Assembly: GCA_009731375.1 (NCBI GenBank)
Contig: BJOX01000267.1
Span: 692,505-732,524, forward strand
Reading direction: 5' to 3'
DNA from: Paulinella micropora
Lineage: Eukaryota > Cercozoa > Imbricatea > Euglyphida
DNA length: 40,020 nucleotides
Part shown: piece after piece, positions 1 to 10,656 of the stretch
Numbering within the stretch: position 1 is the stretch's first letter
Layout: each line of letters begins with the position of its first letter
Position numbers and translations under genes: made by a program
The notes under the pieces: generated by a model
The model's input: only the letters and a program-made list of their open reading frames with translations
What the model was told of the DNA's origin: nothing
The model's database searches: none

Positions 1-291
1 CACCTGATGATAAAAACTTAGTCACGCTTGTTTATCAGAGCTCCAGCCCAATGGCCTTACGGCGTTAAACTGTGATGCCAACTCAAAACCATTTGGTGGA
101 TGATGCTGGGTTGGAGGGTCGTTGGGCGCCTGTCGAAGATCTTAAACTGCGCTATGCCGGTTGATAGCCCGTGGACCCAGCGGATACCAAATTGTTATGG
201 GTGGGGTTTTGAGGTAGTTCTAGCAACCATGCTTGGTGTACGCACTTGCACATGCGGCAACGTTTTGCAAGAGGTTGCTGGGACTGCGGAA

Positions 292-490
292 TAACCTCGG
301 CTTAGTGCAGTCTTGCCCTCAGGAGCTCCATCGGTGGCCCCTATAATCAGGCGANNNNNNNNNNNNNNNNNNNNNNNNNNNNNNNNNNNNNNNNNNNNNN
401 NNNNNNNNNNNNNNNNNNNNNNNNNNNNNNNNNNNNNNNNNNNNNNCCGTTGAGGATATGCCATTAGCTGCATCAGTACGCCTCAGATAT

Positions 491-491
<1 letters not shown>
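292..491 (+). repeat. Composite-block module L, copy 1 (gap inside)
   Basis: CTCGGCTTAGTGCAGTCTTG ... AGGAGCTCCATCGGTGGCCC, gap 355-446, then GAGGATATGCCATTAGCTGC to ATATAGTATT(ATT)n. Same as 31559-31718. The sequence at 1-291 is unique here and shows no supported gene. Confidence 0.8.
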
Positions 492-562
<71 letters not shown>

Positions 563-606
563 GTCATTATTGTTATTATTATTATCACTATTACTATTAC
601 TATTAC

Positions 607-643
<37 letters not shown>

Positions 644-697
644 TTATTTATGTATTTATTTATTTATTTATTTATTTATTTTATTTATTTATTTATT

Positions 698-751
<54 letters not shown>

Positions 752-753
<2 letters not shown>

Positions 754-986
754 TCTGGGCCCTGTCGCCAGTTCGATTCCCGTCGGTGCCACCAGTATCT
801 TCATTGAACATACCGGTCCGTCTGGGGACCAGTATTTTCATTGAACATACCGGCCCGTCTGGAAGTGTTGGAACTGCCCTTGCGGGGGTGTCATTAGAGC
901 TTATCGTCAATTCTTCGTACTCCCCTCACGGGTGAGACGATGGAGGCGCATGTGCAGAAATGCATCAGCCATTGACAGAGAAGCAC

Positions 987-987
<1 letters not shown>
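752..987 (+). mobile_element. tRNA-derived SINE, 5'-truncated copy a
   Basis: Starts within the tRNA-like head at CATCTGGGCCCTGTCGCCAG, contains the B-box AGTTCGATTCC, and repeats the CAGTATTTTCATTGAACATA-type segment twice. It has the body GGAAGTGTTGGAACTGCCC and ends AGAAGCACTATT followed by (ATT)n. Confidence 0.8.
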
Positions 988-1046
<59 letters not shown>

Positions 1047-1090
1047 CACGAGTATTATCACGAGTATATCACGAGTATTATTATTATTAC

Positions 1091-1143
<53 letters not shown>

Positions 1144-1144
<1 letters not shown>

Positions 1145-1377
1145 GGACACCGTGATAGCCCAGTGGTCAAGTTCTACCATCTGGTGCCCTGTCGCCAGTT
1201 CGATTCCCGTCGGTGCCACCAGTATTTTCATTGAACATACCGGTCCGTCTGGAAGTGTTGGAACTGCCCTTGCGGGGGTGTCATTAGAGCCTATCGTCAA
1301 TTCTTCGTACTCCCCTCACGGGTGAGACGATGGAGGCGCATGTGCAGATTTGCATCAGCCATTGACAGAGAAGCACT
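1144..1377 (+). mobile_element. tRNA-derived SINE, full-length copy b
   Basis: The head GGACACCGTGATAGCCCAGT holds an A-box (TAGCCCAGTGG, 1156-1166). The B-box AGTTCGATTCC lies at 1197-1207. GGTGCCACCA closes a tRNA-like acceptor stem (CGGTGCC pairs with GACACCG, one mismatch). A ~150-bp body and a 3' (ATT)n tail follow. These are the marks of a Pol III SINE. Confidence 0.85.
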
Positions 1378-1404
1378 ATTATTATTATTATTATTTATTT
1401 ATTT

Positions 1405-1453
1405 GATGGAGGCGCATGTGCAGAAATGCATCAGCCATTGACAGAGAAGCACT
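1405..1453 (+). mobile_element. SINE 3' fragment, copy c
   Basis: Only the last ~49 bases (GATGGAGGCGCATGTGCAG ... GAGAAGCAC), between ATTT repeats. Confidence 0.75.
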
Positions 1454-1499
1454 ATTTATTTATTTATTTATTTATTTATTTGTGTATTTATTTGTGTAT

Positions 1500-1614
<115 letters not shown>

Positions 1615-1670
1615 CATCATCATCATCATCATCATTATTATTATTAATATCACGAGTATTATCACTGTTG

Positions 1671-1742
<72 letters not shown>

Positions 1743-1852
1743 GGGAGTACATAGGCCATCGGTCCTTTCCATGGGCTGATTGGTATAAAGCTCCTAGAGT
1801 AATGTTCTATGCCGTCACTTCCTTTATTCCACCGATTGGTGTGGAGACTTTC
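1743..1852 (+). repeat. Composite-block module P, copy 1
   Basis: GGGAGTACATAGGCCATCGG ... GATTGGTATAAAGCTCCTAG ... CCGATTGGTGTGGAGACTTTC, cut by a gap. Three copies occur in the window, each after (ATT)n. Confidence 0.8.
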
Positions 1853-2014
1853 NNNNNNNNNNNNNNNNNNNNNNNNNNNNNNNNNNNNNNNNNNNNNNNN
1901 NNNNNNNNNNNNNNNNNNNNNNNNNNNNNNNNNNNNNNNNNNNNNNNNNNNNNNNNTATTATTATTATTATTATTATCATTATTATTATTATCACTAGTA
2001 TTATCACTATTATT

Positions 2015-2253
2015 GGACACCGTGATAGCCCAGTGGTCAAGTTCTACCATCTGGGCCCTGTCGCCAGTTCGATTCCCGTCGGTGCCACCAGTATTTTCAT
2101 TGAACGTAACGATCCGTCTGGACCAGTATTTTCATTGAACATACCGGCCCGTCTGGAAGTGTTGGAACTGCCCTTGGGGGGGTGTCATTAGAGCTTATCG
2201 TCAATTCTTCGTACTCCCCTCACGGGTGAGACGATGGAGGCGCATGTGCAGAA
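2015..2253 (+). mobile_element. tRNA-derived SINE, copy d
   Basis: Full head with A- and B-boxes as in copy b, then a duplicated CAGTATTTTCATTGAAC segment as in copy a. The 3' end is lost in a 10-N gap. Confidence 0.82.
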
Positions 2254-2330
2254 NNNNNNNNNNAAGTGTTGATTTTGCTGAACAGGCACTGCTGTTCAAC
2301 CAAGTCTACAACCTTTGCCACAGCTATGAG

Positions 2331-2397
<67 letters not shown>

Positions 2398-2398
<1 letters not shown>

Positions 2399-2565
2399 GG
2401 GGTACATAGGCCATCGGTCCCTTTCCATGGGCTGATTGGTATAAAGCTCCTAGAGTAATGTTCTATGCCGTCACTTCCTTTATTCCACCGATTGGTGTGG
2501 AGACTTTCCTTATGGAATGGAGGACTGGATGCACATGGCCTTTTGGCTCAGCAATTGGCAGACGA

Positions 2566-2566
<1 letters not shown>
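2398..2566 (+). repeat. Composite-block module P, copy 2 (longest)
   Basis: Full module ending GGCTCAGCAATTGGCAGACG, then TACA repeat. Function unknown; the TGGTATAAAGC stretch looks TATA-like, but that proves nothing. Confidence 0.8.
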
Positions 2567-2596
<30 letters not shown>

Positions 2597-2654
2597 TATT
2601 ATTATTATTATTATTATTATTATCATTAGTGTTGTTGTTGTTGTTATTGTTGTT

Positions 2655-2687
<33 letters not shown>

Positions 2688-2727
2688 AATGTTGTTATTG
2701 TTGTCGTCTTCGTCGTCGTCGTCGTCG

Positions 2728-2762
<35 letters not shown>

Positions 2763-2812
2763 ATTGTTGTTGTCGTCGTCGTCGTCGTCGTCGTTGTCGT
2801 CGTCGTTGTTGT

Positions 2813-2867
<55 letters not shown>

Positions 2868-2917
2868 AACTCCACCACCACCACCACCACCACCACCATT
2901 CCCATCACAATCATCAC

Positions 2918-3175
2918 GTAGCGCGGCGTGCGGCTGCTTTCCCCGCTTCTGTGGCCTTCTCTTATTGATAACAGTGCCCACAGTTCTTATCATCCCATAC
3001 TCGTTGATGGCGAGCAACGTGGCCGAGCTGAAAACGAACATCGACCCTGAAGATCACATCTGCTTTTTTGTGTCGAACACCACCGTCGTGGCCATTGTCA
3101 TGTATACAGTCATGTTAGTCCTGTTGGCTGTTGTGATCGTGATCTACGCAATCAGGACGCGGCTACAGCGCTTGT
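2918..3175 (+). CDS. Exon of a membrane protein, two transmembrane helices
   Basis: After an acceptor CACGTAG (2921) the frame reads CGCFPRFCGLLLLITVPTVL, a hydrophilic loop NVAELKTNIDPEDHICFFVS, and a second helix VVAIVMYTVMLVLLAVVIVIYAI followed by RTRLQRL. It then meets TAATAA, which could instead be read as a donor (GCTT|GTAATA). Helix, loop with one Cys, helix, then basic residues resembles TM4-loop-TM5 of a seven-helix receptor, but that is only a resemblance. Upstream is TTG/TCG/CCA repeat; no other exon was found. Confidence 0.45.
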
Positions 3176-3182
3176 AATAATA

Positions 3183-3330
3183 TTCTGCGGCTGGCCACAA
3201 TTTTCACCTTTTTTAACGGGCGAACCGGGCCGGTGAGCCCGTAAAAACGAAATTTGGCGCGCCGAAGATACGTTTTTCTTGGTAACATGACCGCATTGAT
3301 GAGGTGGTGACCGAGAAAACCATGTGATGG
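3183..3330. mobile_element. Foldback element F, copy 1
   Basis: CTGCGGCTGGCCACAATTTT, TTTTAACGGGC ... GCCCGTAAAAA, AAATTTGGCGCGCCG form an imperfect stem-loop. The same layout occurs at 39256-39420. It follows directly on the membrane-protein exon. Confidence 0.65.
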
Positions 3331-3352
3331 TACACTATCAGTCATAACATGC

Positions 3353-3569
3353 AGGAGAAGTTCCTTGTACTTAACCACAAGGAGCAATGACTTCAAACGT
3401 TTCGTTCTCAGCCGGTTCTGATCTTTGCGGCTTGTGCAGTGGCTCATTTGAAAGCTCTCGTCAAGAGCTTTTTCATGAGCCATAACACAGGTTGTAGATG
3501 CAAATACTGACTGAGATCAAAGCGCTTGAAGTAATTGTTCGTTGTACTTAACAAATAGGAACTTCTCAT
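3353..3569. mobile_element. MITE-like element M, copy 1
   Basis: About 217 bases, starting GAGAAGTTCC and ending GGAACTTCTCAT. No ORF. It is an inverted copy of 4193-4408 with roughly 90% identity by eye. Confidence 0.7.
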
Positions 3570-4192
3570 CTGGCGTCGGGTCTTACTAAAGACATTCTTC
3601 AAGTGGCAAAATTCCCCCCGACTTGAAAGTCATTTTTCTCGATCAAGATTTTCACTTACCTACATACTTGGTCCAACTTGTGTTATTAGTCATTCGTCCC
3701 CACATCACCATGCTATTTGTATTAGCGACACGTTCTACTTGTGTTTTGTCATTCATGAACTACATACCCCTATGTGATGATGGTATTCAGCTTACCATGT
3801 CACCGTCCCTGTCATGATTACTTAAGATACGAACATTCTGAGTATGTCGTTCGAAAGCTCTTGTCCTGATCTTTCAAGCAATTGCCCCTCTCCCTCTGTC
3901 TCTCTCTCACTTACTCACTCTCACTCACACAGACAAACCATCACAATCACGCACACAACACAAGGTACACACCACAGAGAAACAGGTACATACCCTTGGC
4001 TGGTTCCCTTGGTGCACGCATCGTTTGCAACTTTACCCTATTGGCATTGAGATATCGCCACAGTTGATGGAGGACGATGCGATCAAGGTTGGATAGTGTT
4101 GCCATTTAAATATCCTCACTCTTGCCTTTTGGCGCTCAATCGAAGTGTTGTCCCAAGGCTCAAGCCATGGTTTGAACGCTCAGGATGCGTTC

Positions 4193-4408
4193 ATGAGAAG
4201 TTCCTATTTCTTAAGTACAACGAACAATAACTTCAAGCGCTCGATCTCAGTCAGTATTTGCATCTACAACCTGTTTTATGGCTCATTAGAAGGCTTTTGA
4301 TGAGAGCTTTCAAATGAACCACTACACAAGCCGCAAAGATCAGAACCGGCTGAGAACGAAACGTTTGAAGTCATTGCTCATTGTGGTTAAGTACAAGGAA
4401 CTTCTCAT
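4193..4408. mobile_element. MITE-like element M, copy 2
   Basis: Starts ATGAGAAGTTCC and ends GGAACTTCTCAT, a perfect 12-bp terminal inverted repeat. It lies in opposite orientation to copy 1, 624 bases away. The size and lack of coding fit a MITE. Target duplication not clear. Confidence 0.72.
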
Positions 4409-4659
4409 GTGTTCAGATTCCTCAGGCATCTTAAGGATTGGCTGAAAAGGATTGCATGAACTTTCATGTCGAGTGAATTTCATGTATTGAATTATGTTTT
4501 GAGTTCTTTCATATATGTATGTATACTAGAGGCAGAGAAGATGATGCATGCAGGTATCTCCTTTAGGTATTAATATCCCAAGTAATAGTAATGATAATAA
4601 TACAAAATGCATGGTGTCATACATCCTGTTTACGCGCACTAGAGATAGAAAGAGAGAAA

Positions 4660-4725
4660 AAAAATATATAGATAGCCAGGTAGGCAGGTAGGTAGGCAGA
4701 TAGATACATAGAAGATAGATAGTAG

Positions 4726-4756
<31 letters not shown>

Positions 4757-4762
4757 GGTAGG

Positions 4763-4829
<67 letters not shown>

Positions 4830-4881
4830 GTAGATAGATAGATAGATAGATAGACAGATAGATAGAGAAGGAGGGCAAACT

Positions 4882-4915
<34 letters not shown>

Positions 4916-4945
4916 TCAGACAGACAGAGACAGAGACAGAGAGAC

Positions 4946-4990
<45 letters not shown>
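4660..4990. repeat. GATA then GA microsatellite
   Basis: GATA with GGTA and GACA variants to ~4866, then GA/GACA to 4989. 3570-4192 and 4409-4659 are unique sequence with no supported gene. Confidence 0.9.
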
Positions 4991-4991
<1 letters not shown>

Positions 4992-5310
4992 ATTATCGAA
5001 ATGCATATTAGCATATATCTCAGTTTGCGCGATTACTGTATTTATTTATTTCATGTCTAACGCATTCATATGATACTAGAATACATGCCACTCGTAGGTC
5101 AGAGTGGGAACACCGGAAGACTAGTAAGTTATGAAAGATACTATTTTTTGAACTGTCTCATTAAATAGGTATATATTTACGCAAGCATTGTTTCAAAAGT
5201 TGATAGAATACTTGCCACTCGTAGAGCTGAGTGGGAAGCAGAAGAGATAAAATGGAAGAGGTATCAAGAGGCGCCTCAAGAGATACAAAAAGAGAAAACA
5301 AGAAGTGGAA

Positions 5311-5311
5311 G

Positions 5312-5342
<31 letters not shown>

Positions 5343-5451
5343 AATATATATATATATATATATTATATTATATTATATATATATAATATATATACTATTA
5401 TATAATGATATATATATATACATATATATACATATATATATATATATATAT
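5311..5451. repeat. Poly-A and AT tract
   Basis: About 30 A followed by AT/TATA dinucleotides. 4991-5310 is unique, without a gene. Confidence 0.85.
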
Positions 5452-5734
5452 GAATGACTCTGGCACCATGACTCATGTACTATGATTGTTTTCAGTCAAT
5501 TGTGTAGTTGGTACTGCTGTGACGCTCCATAATCAGCTGCCCTGTATGCAGTCTAATTGATGCATACTTGCCCCAGCAAGCTGGGTAGCCACCATCGACA
5601 CAATCTCTTGGAGAGAGTGAGGGTAAGAGTAACGTTAGTATGTTTTGAGTCTGTGTTTTTATAACTTGACTTTAACAGAATAGGTGTATTGTGACCTGCA
5701 GTCAATTTAATAATTTACTTGGATCCAGGGGGAG

Positions 5735-5899
5735 TGTTAGACCCGGGAGTATTAATATAACTAATCTGTTAGTCAGTATGGTCCGGCATATGTAATGCCA
5801 CGGTGTCGTTAGAGCCATTACTTATGTCCGGCCTAGTATGTATTCGGGCATTCCCTTGGCGCCCTTTTCTTAATAAAGTTTCTACTGTAGGCCACAGCA
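5735..5899 (+). mobile_element. Copia-type LTR remnant with polypurine tract and AATAAA
   Basis: CCAGGGGGAG at 5725-5734 looks like a polypurine tract directly before TGTTAGACCCGGGAG, the usual start of a copia-type 3' LTR. AATAAA lies at 5872-5877 and a CA end near 5896-5899. The 280 bases before it (5455-5734) show no ORF and may be decayed pol. The 5' part of the element is absent. Confidence 0.45.
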
Positions 5900-5964
5900 A
5901 GTAAACGGCAGATTATTATTAATAAGTTAGTCTCACTAGACGAAAGGGTTCGGAACTTACTTTT

Positions 5965-6115
5965 ACTTAGATATCAGTATTTGAATAATTTCTGACACGT
6001 CAGACAGCCAAAGCTTGAATTCACCGTTACACTTATAGTGATACAGGTAAAATAGGTAATTGTCATTGGGGTGGGCAGGTACGACTAAATACTATTATTA
6101 ATAAATTATCGATTG
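5965..6115 (+). repeat. Dispersed repeat R1, copy 1
   Basis: Shares with 15985-16165, in the same orientation, TTTCTGACACGTCA, CCAAAGCTTGAA, AGGTAAAATAGGTAATTGTC, GGGGTGGGC, and ACTATTATTAATAAATTATC. The copies differ by small indels. Class unknown; may be LTR or DNA-element end. Confidence 0.75.
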
Positions 6116-6154
6116 CTCCCCCTATTTAGGAATAACGGCCCCATCTACCTTATG

Positions 6155-6310
6155 CTACTAATCTCGCATATATGGTACCGTGTCTATATTGCTGACGACA
6201 TTCAAGACAAAAAAAATAATGAGTTTTTCATTTTTGAGTCAGTTTCAAGTTCGGTTTTCGTTGAAATCTTGGTTTTCATGTATTTTTTCAGTTTTGAATG
6301 AAATTTTCAA
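6155..6310 (+). repeat. Dispersed repeat R2, copy 1 (inverted relative to 13185-13290)
   Basis: TATTGCTGACGACATTCAAG, AATGAGTTTTTCATTTTTG, GTTGAAATCTTGGTTTT match the reverse complement of 13185-13290. Confidence 0.7.
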
Positions 6311-6504
6311 TTTTGTTTGGAACTTCAAGACGGTTGTTAACTTAATATTTTATTGATAATTTATTAATGAAAAACTTGATTTAGTTATCATAGTAATACT
6401 ACTAATTAACATTGAAAACATAGAAGATGAGCAAATATAATATTAATATGAGTTAGCAATCAGATGATTTGATATTTAATATCAGGAGGCGAGTCACGCC
6501 TCAG

Positions 6505-7504
6505 TTATGGAATACAATGTTCGTACTGAGCAGCTACTGATTCTAAACTGGTTGCGTTTGCAAAGCCTCTGTATATCTCCGCTAAAAAAGTTCCGTTGCC
6601 TCGTGCTCGCATAAATTGCTTTACATTAGCAAACACTAACTCACACGGATTAAATTCAGGAGAGTACGCAGGCAGAAATACCAAGCTGATGCCGAGTGCT
6701 GGCAGAAGAGCACGCAACAGCGGTCTGATTGCATTTGCGTAATGAATCTTAGCGTTATCGAGAATTAGGAAATCTCCCGCTGTTAAACTTGAGATTGTTT
6801 GCAATACCATCCAACAAGCTGTTCAAAAAGTCCATACTACTATTACTACCCAACCTGACTGACAGCAGAGCGCCACCGCGTGGATGGACCAAGGAGGTAA
6901 GATATGTGACACTGTAGGTGACATCGACATGCTCAGACATGTCCCTTCCGAGCACTACTCGTGTTCCCCGTGCTGACCTACAATTCCGTCGACGATATAA
7001 GTCATAATTGCGGAAAGATGCCTCGTCCAGAAACTTGAGACGTGCGGGATCGACTCCCGACACCCAATCTACATATCCAAACATACGAAGAAGGTTCCGA
7101 ACTGTATATTTCAGCGGTGACGTAACAGAGGCAACTTTAAGTGAATAATTTAGAACATCCTTTCGGATGCGCTCGATTCTCTTGACCGCTGCACCAGCGC
7201 TCCCGTCGTCCAGCCAAGACCATCCCAGCTCGTACTTCAACAGGCGCACCACCGCAATGTCTTGAAGATTGGGATCTGCATACCAATATGACATATAATA
7301 ATACATACTATACATACTATCACGTGACATACATACAATACATACATACAATACATACATACATACATACATACATGCATACACGTTGTTGTTGATGTTA
7401 CCTGCTTCCCACAGGAGAAAAAACAGTCCACTCCAAGGCGATTTGAGCCTCCGGAGAGAGCGTTTGGTAACGATGACCACCATGGAGGCCTGCCCACAAA
7501 CCAT
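6505..7504 (-). pseudogene. Tc1/mariner-like DDE transposase, one intron and one frameshift
   Basis: FLDEASFRN carries the first Asp, FLILDNAKIH the second, and FLPAYSPEFNPCE the Glu, in the DDE_3/Tc1-IS630 pattern; by my count 38 residues separate the last two. A 125-base intron (about 7279-7403, GCAG|GTAACA to TATGCAG|AT) joins in phase (WEA-DPNLQDIAVV) and is largely TACA repeat. Between 6755 and 6810 the frame shifts by one base (SLLDGIANNLK to TISSLTAGDF), so as assembled it is broken. Upstream of DPNLQDIA an HTH is expected, but only part of it is visible. I found no clear terminal inverted repeats. Confidence 0.75.
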
Positions 7505-7562
7505 TTCAACAAAAAAGCTTAAAATATCAAAGCCTTAATCTAGAGATAAATTTTCAAATTAC

Positions 7563-7578
7563 ACAGGGTTATAACCCT
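7563..7578. other. Perfect 16-bp palindrome beside the transposase
   Basis: CAGGGTTATAACCCTG is its own reverse complement. It lies ~60 bases upstream of the transposase start and could be part of a transposon end, but no partner was found. Confidence 0.4.
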
Positions 7579-7599
7579 GCTACTTGCCCCCCCCCCCCA

Positions 7600-8643
<1,044 letters not shown>

Positions 8644-8970
8644 NNNNNNNNNNGTCGGTTAAATAAAAATTAGAAAGAAGGAAACGCAATTGGTCCTGAC
8701 TCGATTTGTTTGTCAAAAAAGTCTAGCAAAGAAACATATCAGGACAAAAAACAATTTTTCCCTGCAAATTCTTCCCGGCAAGGTGTGGTTTAGGGTTAGT
8801 AAGAGGCGTACGCGTGGCACGTACGCGTAGCACTCACAATTCAAGCAAACGACTGCCCAAGAAGCACTTTGATTTCTGCTGTGAAAGGTACCAACGCTAG
8901 CGAGTTCGCACCGCTTCACGTTGCAGGGCTGGTCTAGATCTGTTCACGTAACAAGATTGTGCTTCTGTAG

Positions 8971-9314
8971 ATGCCTAATTATCCATTGGAAGACACTACT
9001 GACCTTAAAAAAACGCAGCTGGACATGGGTCTGTGTATCCTTTTCTTTCTCTGCCTCTTTTTGCAGTGTCCTTGCCTGCCTTACCCATATCCTTGCCTGT
9101 TTACTGTAGCGAAAGACCCGTACGCTTTGTCTGCAAAGCCTGACCCAGCCAGAGTCGCGGCGTTTCTAGTGGGAACGAAGTCCTCTGGATTGAAAACTGC
9201 TCTTCGCAACGAGTTTGACAAGATCGACCGCGCGAGAATAACGTTGGTGCAAGTTACGGACCAGCTGGTGAGGCTGCGAGAAAAGAACATTGTCGGAAAG
9301 GGAGAGCCCGGTCA

Positions 9315-9348
<34 letters not shown>

Positions 9349-9617
9349 AGTCTCCACACAATCGTACATTTTTATCTTTCTCTTTTCTAGGATGGATCGT
9401 GAATGATCCAGAGACAGGCAAAACAATCCGATGCAACAGCAAACAAGAGTTCGACTTGGAGGTGAGGCGTTGTGTTGCAGTCGCAAGGATGATCAAGGCT
9501 GGCAAAGAATGCAAGGATTATCTCATCGCGATCGTGGCCAAGATGAAAGCTGAAAAGGAGGTATGAGAGAGAGAGAGAGAAAGTCACTGACAGAGAGAGA
9601 GATAGTAATATTATTAG

Positions 9618-9669
<52 letters not shown>

Positions 9670-10351
9670 CAGATAGACAGATAGACAGATAGACAGATAG
9701 ACAGATAGATGAAATATCGACTAATGTCAGAAAAAAGGAGCTTCTGATTTCGTCAACCAGGAAGTCTGTGGGTAAAGTATTAACCCGATGCCCAGCTAAG
9801 CCGTGATGTTTGCACGGAAGGGACTGATACAGGCAATACCAAAGCTCCCTAGTACCAGGCGGGGCCAGGGCTCGTTCCATAAAGCGCCCCTTGCAGAACG
9901 AGCTCCCACCTCCATTACAGAGGGCCCAGTAAGCAGATGGAGTTTCGAGACTGTTCGACAGTCTAGTATAAACCGACAGAGCACTGTGGGTTTTATTCCG
10001 GGCTCAACAAGCGAGAAAGGGCACCCTGAGGGAACAGGATTGTGCTTCCCGTCGCTATTTCGGCATGTGACTTATAGGCGTATGGCTAGGCACACATAAG
10101 GCACCCCACCACGGGCCCAGCACACCCACACCATCCCCTAATTCTCTGTCTGTCGACAGATGGCACCCATTTCAAAAAATCAAGCCCAAGAGAGGGTCAG
10201 TGACACCTCAAGTGGCCTTGGTTCACTTTGTAGAAAAAGTGATAAGATCAACTGATGAAATATCGACTAATGTCAGAAAAAAGGAGCTTCTGATTTCGTC
10301 AACCAGGAAGTCTGTGGGTAAAGTATTAACCCGATGCCCAGCTAAGCCGTG

Positions 10352-10382
<31 letters not shown>

Positions 10383-10383
10383 T

Positions 10384-10441
<58 letters not shown>

Positions 10442-10576
10442 TGTGTGTGTCTGTGTGTGTGAGAGAGAGGATAGATAGATAGATAGATAGATAGATAGAC
10501 AGATAGACAGATAGTTAGATAGATAGACAGATAGACAGATAGAAAGATAGAAAGATAGAAAGATAGAAAGATAGAC

Positions 10577-10656
<80 letters not shown>

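Noticed and set aside
1145-1220. A genuine tRNA gene
   Set aside because: The T-arm and anticodon arm do not pair properly, and the sequence continues into a shared 150-bp body with an ATT tail in several copies; it is a SINE head.
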